This document shows positions 35,400 through 42,682 of a DNA stretch of 64,000 nucleotides, piece after piece. The DNA is from [Clostridium] leptum DSM 753 (GTDB lineage: Bacteria; Bacillota; Clostridia; Oscillospirales; Acutalibacteraceae): assembly GCA_000154345.1 (NCBI GenBank), contig DS480346.1:62001-126000 (forward strand). The letters are read 5' to 3'. Position numbers and translations under genes: made by a program. Position 1 is the stretch's first letter. Each line of letters begins with the position of its first letter. The notes below the pieces were generated by a model. The model worked only from the letters and a program-made list of their open reading frames with translations, was not told the DNA's origin and did no database searches.

Positions 35400-35460
35400 A
35401 AAACTCAACTTGTTGCCTCTCTGACAACAAGTTGAGTTTTTCCCATGAACGCGGGCTTTT
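35400..35460 (+). repeat. Palindromic hairpin element, copy B (intergenic)
   Basis: Perfect 12-bp stem CTCAACTTGTTG (35406-35417) and CAACAAGTTGAG (35427-35438), loop CCTCTCTGA, then the tail TTTTTCCCATGAACGCGGG. Its stem and tail match copy C; the loop is the reverse complement of the copy A/C loop with one change. It sits between convergent genes 35073 and ssb and has T-runs fitting bidirectional termination. Confidence 0.85.
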
Positions 35461-35490
35461 CTTTTATATGAATCACCTCTTTCCTTTACA

Positions 35491-35916
35491 TTAAAAAGGC
35501 AAATCATCGTCCAGCATTTCCAGAAAGTTAGAACTCTTGGGAGATATGTTCTCCGGCAAATCGTCCGGCTGACTTCCTTTGTTTGTCTCCGTTTCCTTTT
35601 TAGACCCGGCAAAATAAATGCTGTCGGCCAATACTTCGGCGGCTCTGCGCTTAATACCATCTTTATCGGTATAGCTTCTAATTTGAAGCGATCCCTGGAC
35701 AACTGCGAGTTGTCCTTTTTTAAAATGTTTACAGATAAATTCCGCATTGCTTCGCCAAGCCACGATGTCTATGAAATCTGTCTGCCGTTCTTGGCCGGAT
35801 TTAATATAGCTTCGATCAACTGCCAGCCTAAATTCTGTGACAGCGGTATTATTAGGCGTATGTTTCAGCTCGGGATCGGCGGTGAAGCGTCCCATTAAAA
35901 CAATACAATTCAGCAT
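35491..35916 (-). CDS. ssb: Single-stranded DNA-binding protein
   Basis: 141 aa OB-fold SSB from the ATG at 35916, which has AGGAGG 8 bp upstream; the open frame continues 56 codons further but those are AT-rich intergenic sequence. Seen: LNCIVLMGRFTADPELKHTP start, FIDIVAWRSNAEFICKHFKKGQ, VVQGSLQIRSYTDKDG, and the acidic tip LDDDLPF that recruits partner proteins. It protects transferred single strands of the element. Confidence 0.93.
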   Translation of the reverse strand: MLNCIVLMGRFTADPELKHTPNNTAVTEFRLAVDRSYIKSGQERQTDFIDIVAWRSNAEFICKHFKKGQLAVVQGSLQIRSYTDKDGIKRRAAEVLADSIYFAGSKKETETNKGSQPDDLPENISPKSSNFLEMLDDDLPF

Positions 35917-36102
35917 TTTAACACCCTCCTGCATTTTATAAATTTTTGTCTTATCTTGTATTATCCCTCTGGAATATGGCTGTATTTTGTGATATATTAA
36001 ACTAAATAAAATTTGTGACAGGTTTGAGATACAAGATAAAAATTTTTCACAACAGCTTTTTCTCAATTTCACGGAAAGCGGCACCGCTGCTTTCCGTGAA
36101 AA

Positions 36103-37098
36103 TTATCCTTGGGAAAAATAAGCGTCTAAAGCCTTGCTGATTTCTGCCTCGATCTCTTTAATAGGAGTATCGGCTGGAAAGTATTTTGTATAAATGCTTG
36201 GTTTGATTTTCGCAACGGGAAGTTTTGGCCTTTTAGAATTACCGCTTTTACCGGCTAACACGGCCTGAATTTTTTCCAAAGAAAGAGTGCCGTTTTTAGC
36301 GGCTAACCGCAGTTGCTTTGCCTTGGGTAAATTAATATGCTGTGGATTTTCCAGCAAGGCAAATTCCAGATTGTTTTGCTGTTCCTCTGATAAGAAGGAG
36401 AGTTCTTCACCCGCTAAAATATCAATCTTTTTTTCATCTAACCGAATTTTTAGGGCGTTGACAAGCTTATCAATCCGAATCCACCGGGCGATTGTCCGGC
36501 TGGATAAATTATATTCCTGGCCCAGCCTATCGGAGCTTTTCAACTTGTTGTCAGCGAGGCAATAAGTTGAATTTTTCCTATGAATACTGGGTTTTTCTAG
36601 GATTTCCAGTTCTTTTTGAATATCGTTTCTTTTCCCTTGGGATCTCATATCCTCGTATCGTTCAGCGATAACGGCGGCTTGCTCAGACGGCAGCATTTCC
36701 GAAAAAGAACGCTGCAGGATATTTGTTTCTCTTACATAGGTGCGGGCTTCTCTTTCTGTTAAATCAGTTTTGACAACGCAGGCCGTTTCCGTCAAGCCTG
36801 CTATGGTGGCCGCATTGATACGGTTATGCCCGGCCAGAATTTCATATCTCATACCGTCTATCGGTTCCGGCAGCTCCCAAACAATGGGGGGAACCAGAAT
36901 ACCGTTTTCTTTAATGCTTTCCACCATGTCATTTAAACGGTCGCCGGAATAAAGGTGAAATTTATGTCCGCGGTATGGCCGCATTTGGTTAAATGGAATG
37001 ATAGGCAGGCCCGATCTGAAATCTTCCGTCAGGCTCAGCATAGCCTCTAACTGATAGTCGTTGCTGTCTCTTATTTTCTTCATTTTTTCAAATGCCAT
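36103..37098 (-). CDS. ParB-family partition protein carrying a palindromic-element insertion
   Basis: 331 aa. N-terminal ParB/Sulfiredoxin domain (about 35-130) with GHNRINAATIAG, a helix-turn-helix region (RLGQEYNLSSRTIARWIRIDKL, about 190-211) and a C-terminal dimerisation part. Residues about 172-187 (RKNSTYCLADNKLKSS) are encoded by a hairpin element found elsewhere as non-coding DNA, inserted without breaking the frame. Its start overlaps the ParA gene end by 11 bp. It probably binds centromere sites of the circular form. Confidence 0.9.
   Translation of the reverse strand: MAFEKMKKIRDSNDYQLEAMLSLTEDFRSGLPIIPFNQMRPYRGHKFHLYSGDRLNDMVESIKENGILVPPIVWELPEPIDGMRYEILAGHNRINAATIAGLTETACVVKTDLTEREARTYVRETNILQRSFSEMLPSEQAAVIAERYEDMRSQGKRNDIQKELEILEKPSIHRKNSTYCLADNKLKSSDRLGQEYNLSSRTIARWIRIDKLVNALKIRLDEKKIDILAGEELSFLSEEQQNNLEFALLENPQHINLPKAKQLRLAAKNGTLSLEKIQAVLAGKSGNSKRPKLPVAKIKPSIYTKYFPADTPIKEIEAEISKALDAYFSQG
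36536..36596 (-). repeat. Palindromic hairpin element, copy C (inside parB-like gene)
   Basis: Stem TTCAACTTGTTG (36539-36550) and CAATAAGTTGAA (36560-36571) around the loop TCAGCGAGG, identical to copy A, and the tail TTTTTCCTATGAATACTGGG matching copy B. It is read through in frame by the ParB-like gene. Three copies share 9-nt loop size and the tail side. Confidence 0.85.
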
Positions 37099-37864
37099 AG
37101 CTCTGCAGCTCCTTTACAAAAGACTGGTATGCAATCGTAGCTTTGTTTTCCTTATGCAGCTCGGAGATTCCTGAGCCGTATCTGACGGCGTTGCTTACGT
37201 CGATAGACCGGGGAATATAGGAATCAAAAATCCGTACATGGCCGTTAAGCTGTTTTTGGATATCTGCCATAATTTCCCGGTGCAGCTTTGTCCGGCTGTC
37301 AACCATTGTATAAAGAATACCTCCGATTTCTAAATTTTTGTTTAATCGTCGTTTAGTGATTGCTATGGTTCTGAATAAATCGTTCAGACCGACAACGGCA
37401 TAATATTCAGGACAGACCGGAATAATTGCAAGATCAGCTGCGACAAGGGAGTTAATGCTCAATACTCCCAAAGATGGGTTGGTGTCAATCAGAATATAGT
37501 CATAGGATTTCTTTAAGGTGTCTAATAGCTCCTGCAGAACATATTCGCCGCCTGTTTCTGCAGACAATCCTTTTTCGACAACAGCCAGGGACAAGCTGCT
37601 GCCGATAATATCCGCGTTGCCAGCTTTTCCGATGAATTGGCTCAGTTCCGGTAAAGGTTCCTCTTTTACCATTATCTGCAAGATGTCTGAAACAGATAAG
37701 GCCGCTTTTTGTGTGGTACTGGTAGCTGTTAAATTACCCTGGGGGTCGAAATCCACCAATAAAACGCGGAATCCGTTTTGCGCTAATAAGTATCCCATAT
37801 TTGCGGTTGTTGTTGTTTTTGCCACACCGCCCTTTTGGTTTGTAATCACTATTGTTTTACACAT
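37088..37864 (-). CDS. ParA/Soj-family partition ATPase
   Basis: 258 aa from ATG 37864 (GGAGGGC upstream), which overlaps the SpoVG stop. Deviant Walker A KGGVAKTTT (about 10-18), Walker A' LLVDFDPQGNLT (about 36-47), and Walker B YILIDTNPSLG (about 120). It partners the ParB-like gene 36103. Such pairs stabilise the excised, replicating form of conjugative elements. Confidence 0.93.
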   Translation of the reverse strand: MCKTIVITNQKGGVAKTTTTANMGYLLAQNGFRVLLVDFDPQGNLTATSTTQKAALSVSDILQIMVKEEPLPELSQFIGKAGNADIIGSSLSLAVVEKGLSAETGGEYVLQELLDTLKKSYDYILIDTNPSLGVLSINSLVAADLAIIPVCPEYYAVVGLNDLFRTIAITKRRLNKNLEIGGILYTMVDSRTKLHREIMADIQKQLNGHVRIFDSYIPRSIDVSNAVRYGSGISELHKENKATIAYQSFVKELQSYGI

Positions 37865-38126
37865 TTTTTTGCCCTCCAATGCTTTCTTGATAGGCTCTCA
37901 CAGCGGCAGCCTCTAAAGTTTTTCTTAATTCTGGTACGGGGACAAAGCTTTCTTTATTATGAATCCGTGCGAAAGTATCCTTGGGAAAGTCGATAACAGT
38001 TTTATTTCCGGTTTCAATCAGCCTGATATCATTGACAATGAGCTGATCGTCCAGCGTAATGCTGACGATTGCCTTTAACCGGGGATAGCCTTGCAGCGGC
38101 TTCACTTTGATATCTGTGATTTCCAT
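37857..38126 (-). CDS. spoVG: SpoVG-family protein
   Basis: 89 aa from ATG 38126 with AAGGAAG upstream. It has the SpoVG signature MEITDIKVKPL, a central KAIVSITLDDQLIVNDIRLIE, and VIDFPKDTFARIHNK, close to the usual ~90 aa length. SpoVG proteins bind nucleic acid and modulate regulation. Copies on mobile elements next to parA are common. Here it heads the partition operon. Confidence 0.92.
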   Translation of the reverse strand: MEITDIKVKPLQGYPRLKAIVSITLDDQLIVNDIRLIETGNKTVIDFPKDTFARIHNKESFVPVPELRKTLEAAAVRAYQESIGGQKNV

Positions 38127-38150
38127 GCTGTCACTTCCTTGCAAAATATA

Positions 38151-38186
38151 AAAGGTGCGAAACCGTTTAAACAGTTTCGCACCTTT
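38151..38186 (-). terminator. Intrinsic terminator upstream of spoVG
   Basis: 13-bp stem AAAGGTGCGAAAC / GTTTCGCACCTTT around a 10-nt loop, followed on the minus strand by TTTTATATTTT. It ends the transcript of the coiled-coil gene. Confidence 0.85.
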
Positions 38187-38202
38187 CGAGAGGTAATGAT
38201 AA

Positions 38203-38649
38203 TTAGTTGGCTTTTTTCAATGCTTTAACTTCTGATTCTAATTTTTCAATCCGTTCTCTATGCTTAATAAGATTTTCACTCACGGTCTGCAGATCGCCTC
38301 TGACTTCTTTTAAATCAGATATAGGGGCGCGGTCATTAATATTCCTTACAAGTGAAGCATGATTCTCTGCGATTAAACGAATTTCCTTGGTAACCTTTTC
38401 TTCTACCAATGCGCTGAATTGGTTAAACAAGCGGTTGTGATCCTCTAACATTTCCTGCCGCAGACCATTTATTTTCTGATGCAGACTATCGTTGTTCTGC
38501 TTCATTTCCTGCCGCAGACCATTTATTTCCTGATGCAGATTATCGTTGTTCTGTTGCATTTCTTGCCGTAAACCATTTATTTCCTGACGTAAAATATCAT
38601 TGTTTTTTGCTATCATTTCCGAAATAGCATTTAAGAGTTCTATGTCCAT
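38203..38649 (-). CDS. Coiled-coil protein with 18-residue repeats
   Basis: About 148 aa from ATG 38649 (AGAGGTG upstream; GTG 38658 also possible). About three copies of an 18-residue unit (LHQEINGLRQEMKQNNDS type) form a coiled coil, followed by a longer helical C-terminus (EKVTKEIRLIAENHASLVRNINDRA, LIKHRERIEKLESEVKAL). No membrane segment. Comparable in style to the gene at 13730. Function unknown. Confidence 0.75.
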   Translation of the reverse strand: MDIELLNAISEMIAKNNDILRQEINGLRQEMQQNNDNLHQEINGLRQEMKQNNDSLHQKINGLRQEMLEDHNRLFNQFSALVEEKVTKEIRLIAENHASLVRNINDRAPISDLKEVRGDLQTVSENLIKHRERIEKLESEVKALKKAN

Positions 38650-38859
38650 TCTAATCACCTCTTAGTAGTTTTAATTATACAGGGTAGGGTAATGCTTTTC
38701 AAGACTAAACAATAGTTTTGAAAATATAGTGGCTTTCTGTGGGGGTGGCTTGCTTGTTTTCATAAACGTCTGTCCTTTCGCTGTAAAATAAAAAAAGCCC
38801 GGCAGTAAATGCAGAGCTTAATCAATGAAATTAGATTTTTATAAAAAGTAGGTGCGACA

Positions 38860-39945
38860 TTGGCGGTTTCAAAGATTATATTGTCTTTTGCGTACTGGGC
38901 CAGCTGGTGGTATACTATTAAAAAGCTGACCGTTGGACGGTCTCAGGCTAAAAATATTTATTATCAGCTTAAACTAATTTTAATGTATATTGGAGACTAT
39001 GAAATTAATAGCATCAAACCAATGCAGATAGATTTCATGTTTGCCAGTCTGGTGCAAGAAAATCCTAATACACATAGGCCGACGAGCCGAAAATATCTAT
39101 TGGATATCCGAAATACAACAATCCAGATATTTGAGTTTGCAAGAGAAAACGACGGATTGCATATAAGCAATCCGGCCAGAAGAACAATACCTAAAAATGC
39201 TCCCAAAAAGACAAGACGGGCCATTACAGAGGACGAGCTGTATCTGATAATGAAAACGCCCCATCGAGCAAGATTGGCAGCGCTTATTATGATTTTTGCC
39301 GGTTTGCGCCGGGGTGAGCTGATTCCCCTGAGGTGGACGGATTTTGATTATAAAAAATATAAGGTTCGGATTAGTAAGTCGGTAGAAGCCCAAAATACAA
39401 ATAAGCTAATGGTAAAAGAAGGAACAAAGACCAATATTGAGGGTCGTGTTGTAAGTATTCCCAAAGAGCTTATTGTCGAAGTAGAATTAGCTAGAAGAAC
39501 ATCAAAGAGTGAATTTGTCTGTAGCCAGATGGACGGCTCTATGCACACATTATCCTCTTGGCGAGCTATGTGGCAAAGCTTTCAGACTGATTTGAATGTT
39601 ACGAGCTGGAAGCTGGCTGGGGTAGAATACAATAAATTTCGGCCCCAGGGAATGAAAAAGAGAATTGACAATATTACCCCGCATATGCTGCGGCACACAT
39701 ACGCGACTATTCTATATATTTCGGGGGTTGATATTCTTAACGCCGCTAAATTGTTAGGCCATGAAGATCCCAAAACAACGCTTGTCATTTATACTCACCT
39801 AACAAAAGAATTTGAGCAGGTTTCTATTGCAAAGCTTCAAACCTATGTGAGTAATTTATACAGGCGTTTTAATGTTAAAGACGATACCGTGCCACTGTGT
39901 GACGACTATAAAATCGTTCTTAAAGAAATAGAAGAAGAAACGTAA
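38860..39945 (+). CDS. int: Tyrosine integrase of the conjugative element
   Basis: 361 aa from TTG 38860 with AGGTG upstream. N-terminal SAM-like core-binding domain (VGRSQAKNIYYQLKLILMYIG) and a catalytic domain with Arg near 149 (AGLRRGELIPLRW), HxxR in HMLRH (about 275), His in LGHED (about 300) and nucleophile Tyr in IYTHLT (about 311). The usual AP2-type arm-binding start is missing, so the N-terminus is short. It ends only 11 bp before a tRNA-Val 3' fragment, its presumed attachment site. Confidence 0.9.
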   Translation: MAVSKIILSFAYWASWWYTIKKLTVGRSQAKNIYYQLKLILMYIGDYEINSIKPMQIDFMFASLVQENPNTHRPTSRKYLLDIRNTTIQIFEFARENDGLHISNPARRTIPKNAPKKTRRAITEDELYLIMKTPHRARLAALIMIFAGLRRGELIPLRWTDFDYKKYKVRISKSVEAQNTNKLMVKEGTKTNIEGRVVSIPKELIVEVELARRTSKSEFVCSQMDGSMHTLSSWRAMWQSFQTDLNVTSWKLAGVEYNKFRPQGMKKRIDNITPHMLRHTYATILYISGVDILNAAKLLGHEDPKTTLVIYTHLTKEFEQVSIAKLQTYVSNLYRRFNVKDDTVPLCDDYKIVLKEIEEET

Positions 39946-39955
39946 CGGTATTTAA

Positions 39956-40000
39956 CTCACACGCGAGAGGTCGAGGGTTCGAGTCCCCCTGCGTCCACCA
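39956..40000 (+). other. attR: 3' fragment of tRNA-Val(CAC)
   Basis: The sequence from the anticodon loop CTCACAC through stem GCGAG, variable AGGTC, T-arm GAGGG-TTCGAGT-CCCCC and acceptor TGCGTCC to ACCA is the 3' part of a tRNA with anticodon CAC (Val). The 5' half is missing: the bases just upstream do not pair with GCGAG. This is the footprint left when an integrase recombines at a tRNA 3' end. The complete gene should lie at the other end of the element and is not seen in this window. Confidence 0.8.
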
Positions 40001-40003
40001 GAT

Positions 40004-40037
40004 CTGCGGTCAGCAATTTGCGGCCGCAGTTTTTTTT
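40004..40037 (+). terminator. Terminator of the disrupted tRNA-Val
   Basis: CTGCGG / CCGCAG stem with a 14-nt loop and eight T residues, directly after the CCA end. It marks the start of chromosomal DNA. Confidence 0.8.
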
Positions 40038-40445
40038 ATTTTAAATCTTGATTTCTGCGGCCAAAGGGTATCAATTTCTCTGGTGCCGCATGCTTGGTTA
40101 AGACTGGACGCAATATGCGCAGGACTCTTTTTACGAAATTTTTATTGCCGCATCCAACCAATGGTTAAAAATTACTTTTTAGCATCTGTCGGATAGGCTC
40201 TGGAAAGCTTGCTCCGTATTTTTTACTCATTCATCCCGAAAGGCTTTCGCAGTTCCATTATAATAGGCCTTTAAGAAAATAGGGAAACAGCCTGCTTCCT
40301 TTTCTTGCTGATTGACAGCCGATTTAAGCCGCATAGGCAAGGAGAGCGCTGTCTTTAAAAAATAATGATTTGATTTTTGAAAAGATAAAGTCTATTTTTG
40401 TATAATATGTAAAAGTTTTGATTCTTGATTTGTTAAGACGGCTGG
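40038..40445 (+). other. Gene-free chromosomal spacer
   Basis: About 400 bp with no open frame of credible length and no recognised RNA. Composition changes from the element to the GC-rich block in or just after this stretch. Confidence 0.4.
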
Positions 40446-40474
40446 TTGACAAAGCAGAAATAGGTTATTATAAT
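40446..40474 (+). promoter_or_regulatory. Sigma-A promoter of the GntR gene
   Basis: Consensus TTGACA (40446-40451), 17-bp spacer, TATAAT (40469-40474). Confidence 0.85.
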
Positions 40475-40479
40475 ATAAG

Positions 40480-40498
40480 TTGTCAGACAACCGATAAG
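40480..40498 (+). promoter_or_regulatory. GntR operator, autoregulatory copy
   Basis: TTGTCAGACAACCGATAAG contains TTGTC-A-GACAA and lies over the likely transcription start, six bases after the -10. It matches 16 of 19 bases with a site at 41304 upstream of the next operon, so it is the probable binding site of the regulator. Confidence 0.7.
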
Positions 40499-40520
40499 TG
40501 TGAATGAATAAGGGGAAAAA

Positions 40521-41219
40521 ATGATTCAACCAATTGAAAAGAAGAACGTTGCCGATGAGGTATTCGAAAAAATGCTGAATATGATTATCGAGGGCGATTG
40601 GAAAAAGGGTGAGATGATCCCTTCGGAGAACGAGCTTCGAGAGGCTTTTTCTGTAAGCCGCAGCACAGTGCGTCAAGCGGTGCAAAGGCTTAGCGCGCTG
40701 GGAATTGTTCGCTCCCGGCAGGGAAAGGGTACCTACGTGGAGCAGGTTGATACCAGCTTCTATTTGAATCTGTTGATTCCCTCTCTGATGCTCAGCGGCG
40801 GCGACAGTATCAGCATTCTTGAGTTTACTAAAAGCATACAGGTAGAATGTGTGCGGATCGTGTCCCAGTGTGCCAGTGATGAAGAAATTGCCCGGCTTTC
40901 CGATTATTTGGAGCAGATGCGCTTTGCGGGGGACTATGAGTCTTATTTTCATTTTGATATGGGCTACCACAGCTATTTGGCCCAGCTTACGGGGAATCCG
41001 CTGTTTATCAAAGCGATAGAAATTGTGGAAAATCTGCTTCATGTTTATCTGCGGGATATCGTTGCCTTTCACGGCAGCAAAAGGAGCATGCAGCAGCATG
41101 AGGAATGCTTTGAAGCACTCAGGGCGCGGGAAACGGAACGGGCGGTACGAATCATGGTGGAGCATTACGACATGCTGCTCCAGCGGATGAAGGATTGGCT
41201 GGAACCGGAGAAGGCGTAG
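40521..41219 (+). CDS. GntR-family (FadR/FCD) transcriptional regulator
   Basis: 232 aa. Winged helix at about 8-75 (IIEGDWKKGEMIPSENELREAFSVSRSTVRQAVQRLSALGIVRSRQGKGTYV, the GntR signature) and an all-helical FCD ligand domain with metal-ligand candidates (FHFDMGYHSYLAQLTGNP, EHYDMLLQRM). RBS AAGGGG. Probably represses itself and the sugar-catabolic operon from 41650, with the ligand a sugar acid or related metabolite. Confidence 0.93.
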   Translation: MIQPIEKKNVADEVFEKMLNMIIEGDWKKGEMIPSENELREAFSVSRSTVRQAVQRLSALGIVRSRQGKGTYVEQVDTSFYLNLLIPSLMLSGGDSISILEFTKSIQVECVRIVSQCASDEEIARLSDYLEQMRFAGDYESYFHFDMGYHSYLAQLTGNPLFIKAIEIVENLLHVYLRDIVAFHGSKRSMQQHEECFEALRARETERAVRIMVEHYDMLLQRMKDWLEPEKA

Positions 41220-41303
41220 CGAAATACGCCGCTGGCTTTTGGGGAAGGGATCATCCATAATCCTTTTCCTGGGATAAAATCAAGGGAATCATTTTACTTC
41301 AAC

Positions 41304-41322
41304 TTGTCTGATAACTGATAAG
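41304..41322 (+). promoter_or_regulatory. GntR operator upstream of the catabolic operon
   Basis: TTGTCTGATAACTGATAAG, 16 of 19 identical to the site at 40480. It is flanked by a wider inverted repeat CTTCAACTT ... AGTTGAAG. It lies about 330 bp before the first gene of the operon. Confidence 0.65.
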
Positions 41323-41356
41323 TTGAAGGGGTTTATACAAAATAAATTTGTGCGAA

Positions 41357-41471
41357 ATTCTAAACATTTATAGAATCAGCAGATTGGTGAAAAAATCAAT
41401 AAAAAAGCTGTTATTTTGCGTTTTAATCAAAATAACAGCCGGTTTGGCGCCGTTTATAAATGTTTAGAATT
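41357..41471. repeat. Nested inverted repeats, MITE-like or regulatory
   Basis: A perfect 17-bp inverted repeat AATTCTAAACATTTATA (41357-41373) / (41455-41471) encloses a second hairpin GCTGTTATTTTG / CAAAATAACAGC (41407-41439). AT-rich sequence in a GC-rich block. It could be a small non-autonomous transposon or a long attenuator between the operator and the first gene. Confidence 0.6.
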
Positions 41472-41649
41472 AGGGACAGAGTGAGACGCCGAAAGAAGCG
41501 TTTGCAGAAAAATGTTTATACTTTTTCAGAAGTCAATAAGATTTTTGCGAGCAACAACCGCAGGCAGCATTGCCGCCTTTGGCGGAATAGATAGATTTCG
41601 GTCAAAACACATTTTTTTCAATTGGTTTCGTTGGAAGGGAGGAAAAGAA

Positions 41650-42633
41650 ATGAAAAAAATAAAATTTTTAAACACAGAGCTTTCCGTCGCTCCTTTATGC
41701 CTGGGCACGGTGAACTACGGCAGCGCCATGCCGGAAAAGGAAGCGATTCACCAGCTGAGCAGGTATGTGGAACTGGGAGGGAACTTCATCGATACCGCCC
41801 ATATCTACGGTGACTGGGAGCCCGGCATGGGGCCGCTGTCGGAAACCGCTATTGGAAAATGGCTCAAGGAGTTTCCGGAAAGGGACCGGCTGGTGATCTC
41901 CACCAAGGGGGCCCATCCCCGAATGCAAACGATGCAGATCCCCCGGTGCAGCGACGCGGAAATCGAAGAAGATCTAAACAGCAGCCTGGAGCTGCTGCAT
42001 ACCGATTACGTGGATCTTTATTTTCTCCACCGGGATGACCCCAGGCGCCCGGCGGGAGAAATCGTGGAATTTCTGGAGAAGCAGGTGAAGGCTGGGAAAA
42101 TCCGCTATTACGGCTGCTCCAACTGGAAGCTTTCCCGGGTGATGGAGGCAAACGCCTACGCAAAGGAGCACGGGCTGCAGGGCTTTGTCTGCAACCAGCT
42201 GATGTGGAGCCTGGCGGATGTAAATTTCAGCGGACTGGCGGACCAGTCCTTTGTGCTGATGGACCAGGAAACCTACAGTTATCAGGGGCGTGCCGGGCTG
42301 AACGCTATGGCCTATATGTCAGTGGCCAAGGGGTATTTTACCCGCCGGGCGGCGGGTGAGGCTCTGCCGAAAAGCGTGACGGACGTATACGACGGAGAAG
42401 CTAACGATCAGATTTTCAGCCTTTTGAAGAAGGCGTGTGGAGACGGTGAGTGTTCTATGATGGACTACGCCCTGCGGTATTTAATGGAGGGGCATCCGTT
42501 CCCGTCGGTGCCGATCGCGTCCTTTGACAACGATGAGCAGCTGGCGGCGGGCATGGGCAGCGTGGAGGCTCCCGTTGATCCGCAGGTCATGGAGGCGCTG
42601 CGGCGCGCGAAAAAGCTTTCCATGGATTGTTAG
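41650..42633 (+). CDS. Aldo-keto reductase
   Basis: 327 aa from ATG 41650 with GGGAGG upstream; the frame is open further upstream but that part is AT-rich leader. AKR tetrad candidates: Asp in FIDTAHIYG (about 47) with Tyr, Lys in ISTKGAHP (about 86) and His in YFLHRDDP (about 127), plus the C-terminal SVPIASFDNDEQL nucleotide-site region. NAD(P)H-dependent reduction of a sugar carbonyl or the reverse oxidation is the family reaction. First gene of the operon. Confidence 0.92.
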   Translation: MKKIKFLNTELSVAPLCLGTVNYGSAMPEKEAIHQLSRYVELGGNFIDTAHIYGDWEPGMGPLSETAIGKWLKEFPERDRLVISTKGAHPRMQTMQIPRCSDAEIEEDLNSSLELLHTDYVDLYFLHRDDPRRPAGEIVEFLEKQVKAGKIRYYGCSNWKLSRVMEANAYAKEHGLQGFVCNQLMWSLADVNFSGLADQSFVLMDQETYSYQGRAGLNAMAYMSVAKGYFTRRAAGEALPKSVTDVYDGEANDQIFSLLKKACGDGECSMMDYALRYLMEGHPFPSVPIASFDNDEQLAAGMGSVEAPVDPQVMEALRRAKKLSMDC

Positions 42634-42682
42634 CCGGATGGCTGATGATAGAAGAAACGGAAAAAGAGAAAGGAGTATCCCT

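Noticed and set aside
35337..35747. 136-codon leftward frame overlapping ssb and the palindromic element
   Set aside because: Different frame from ssb, includes the palindrome peptide only because the element is open in several frames; no ribosome site.
40392..41258. 288-codon leftward frame antisense to the GntR regulator
   Set aside because: The plus-strand gene has a consensus promoter, ribosome site and clear GntR/FCD domains.
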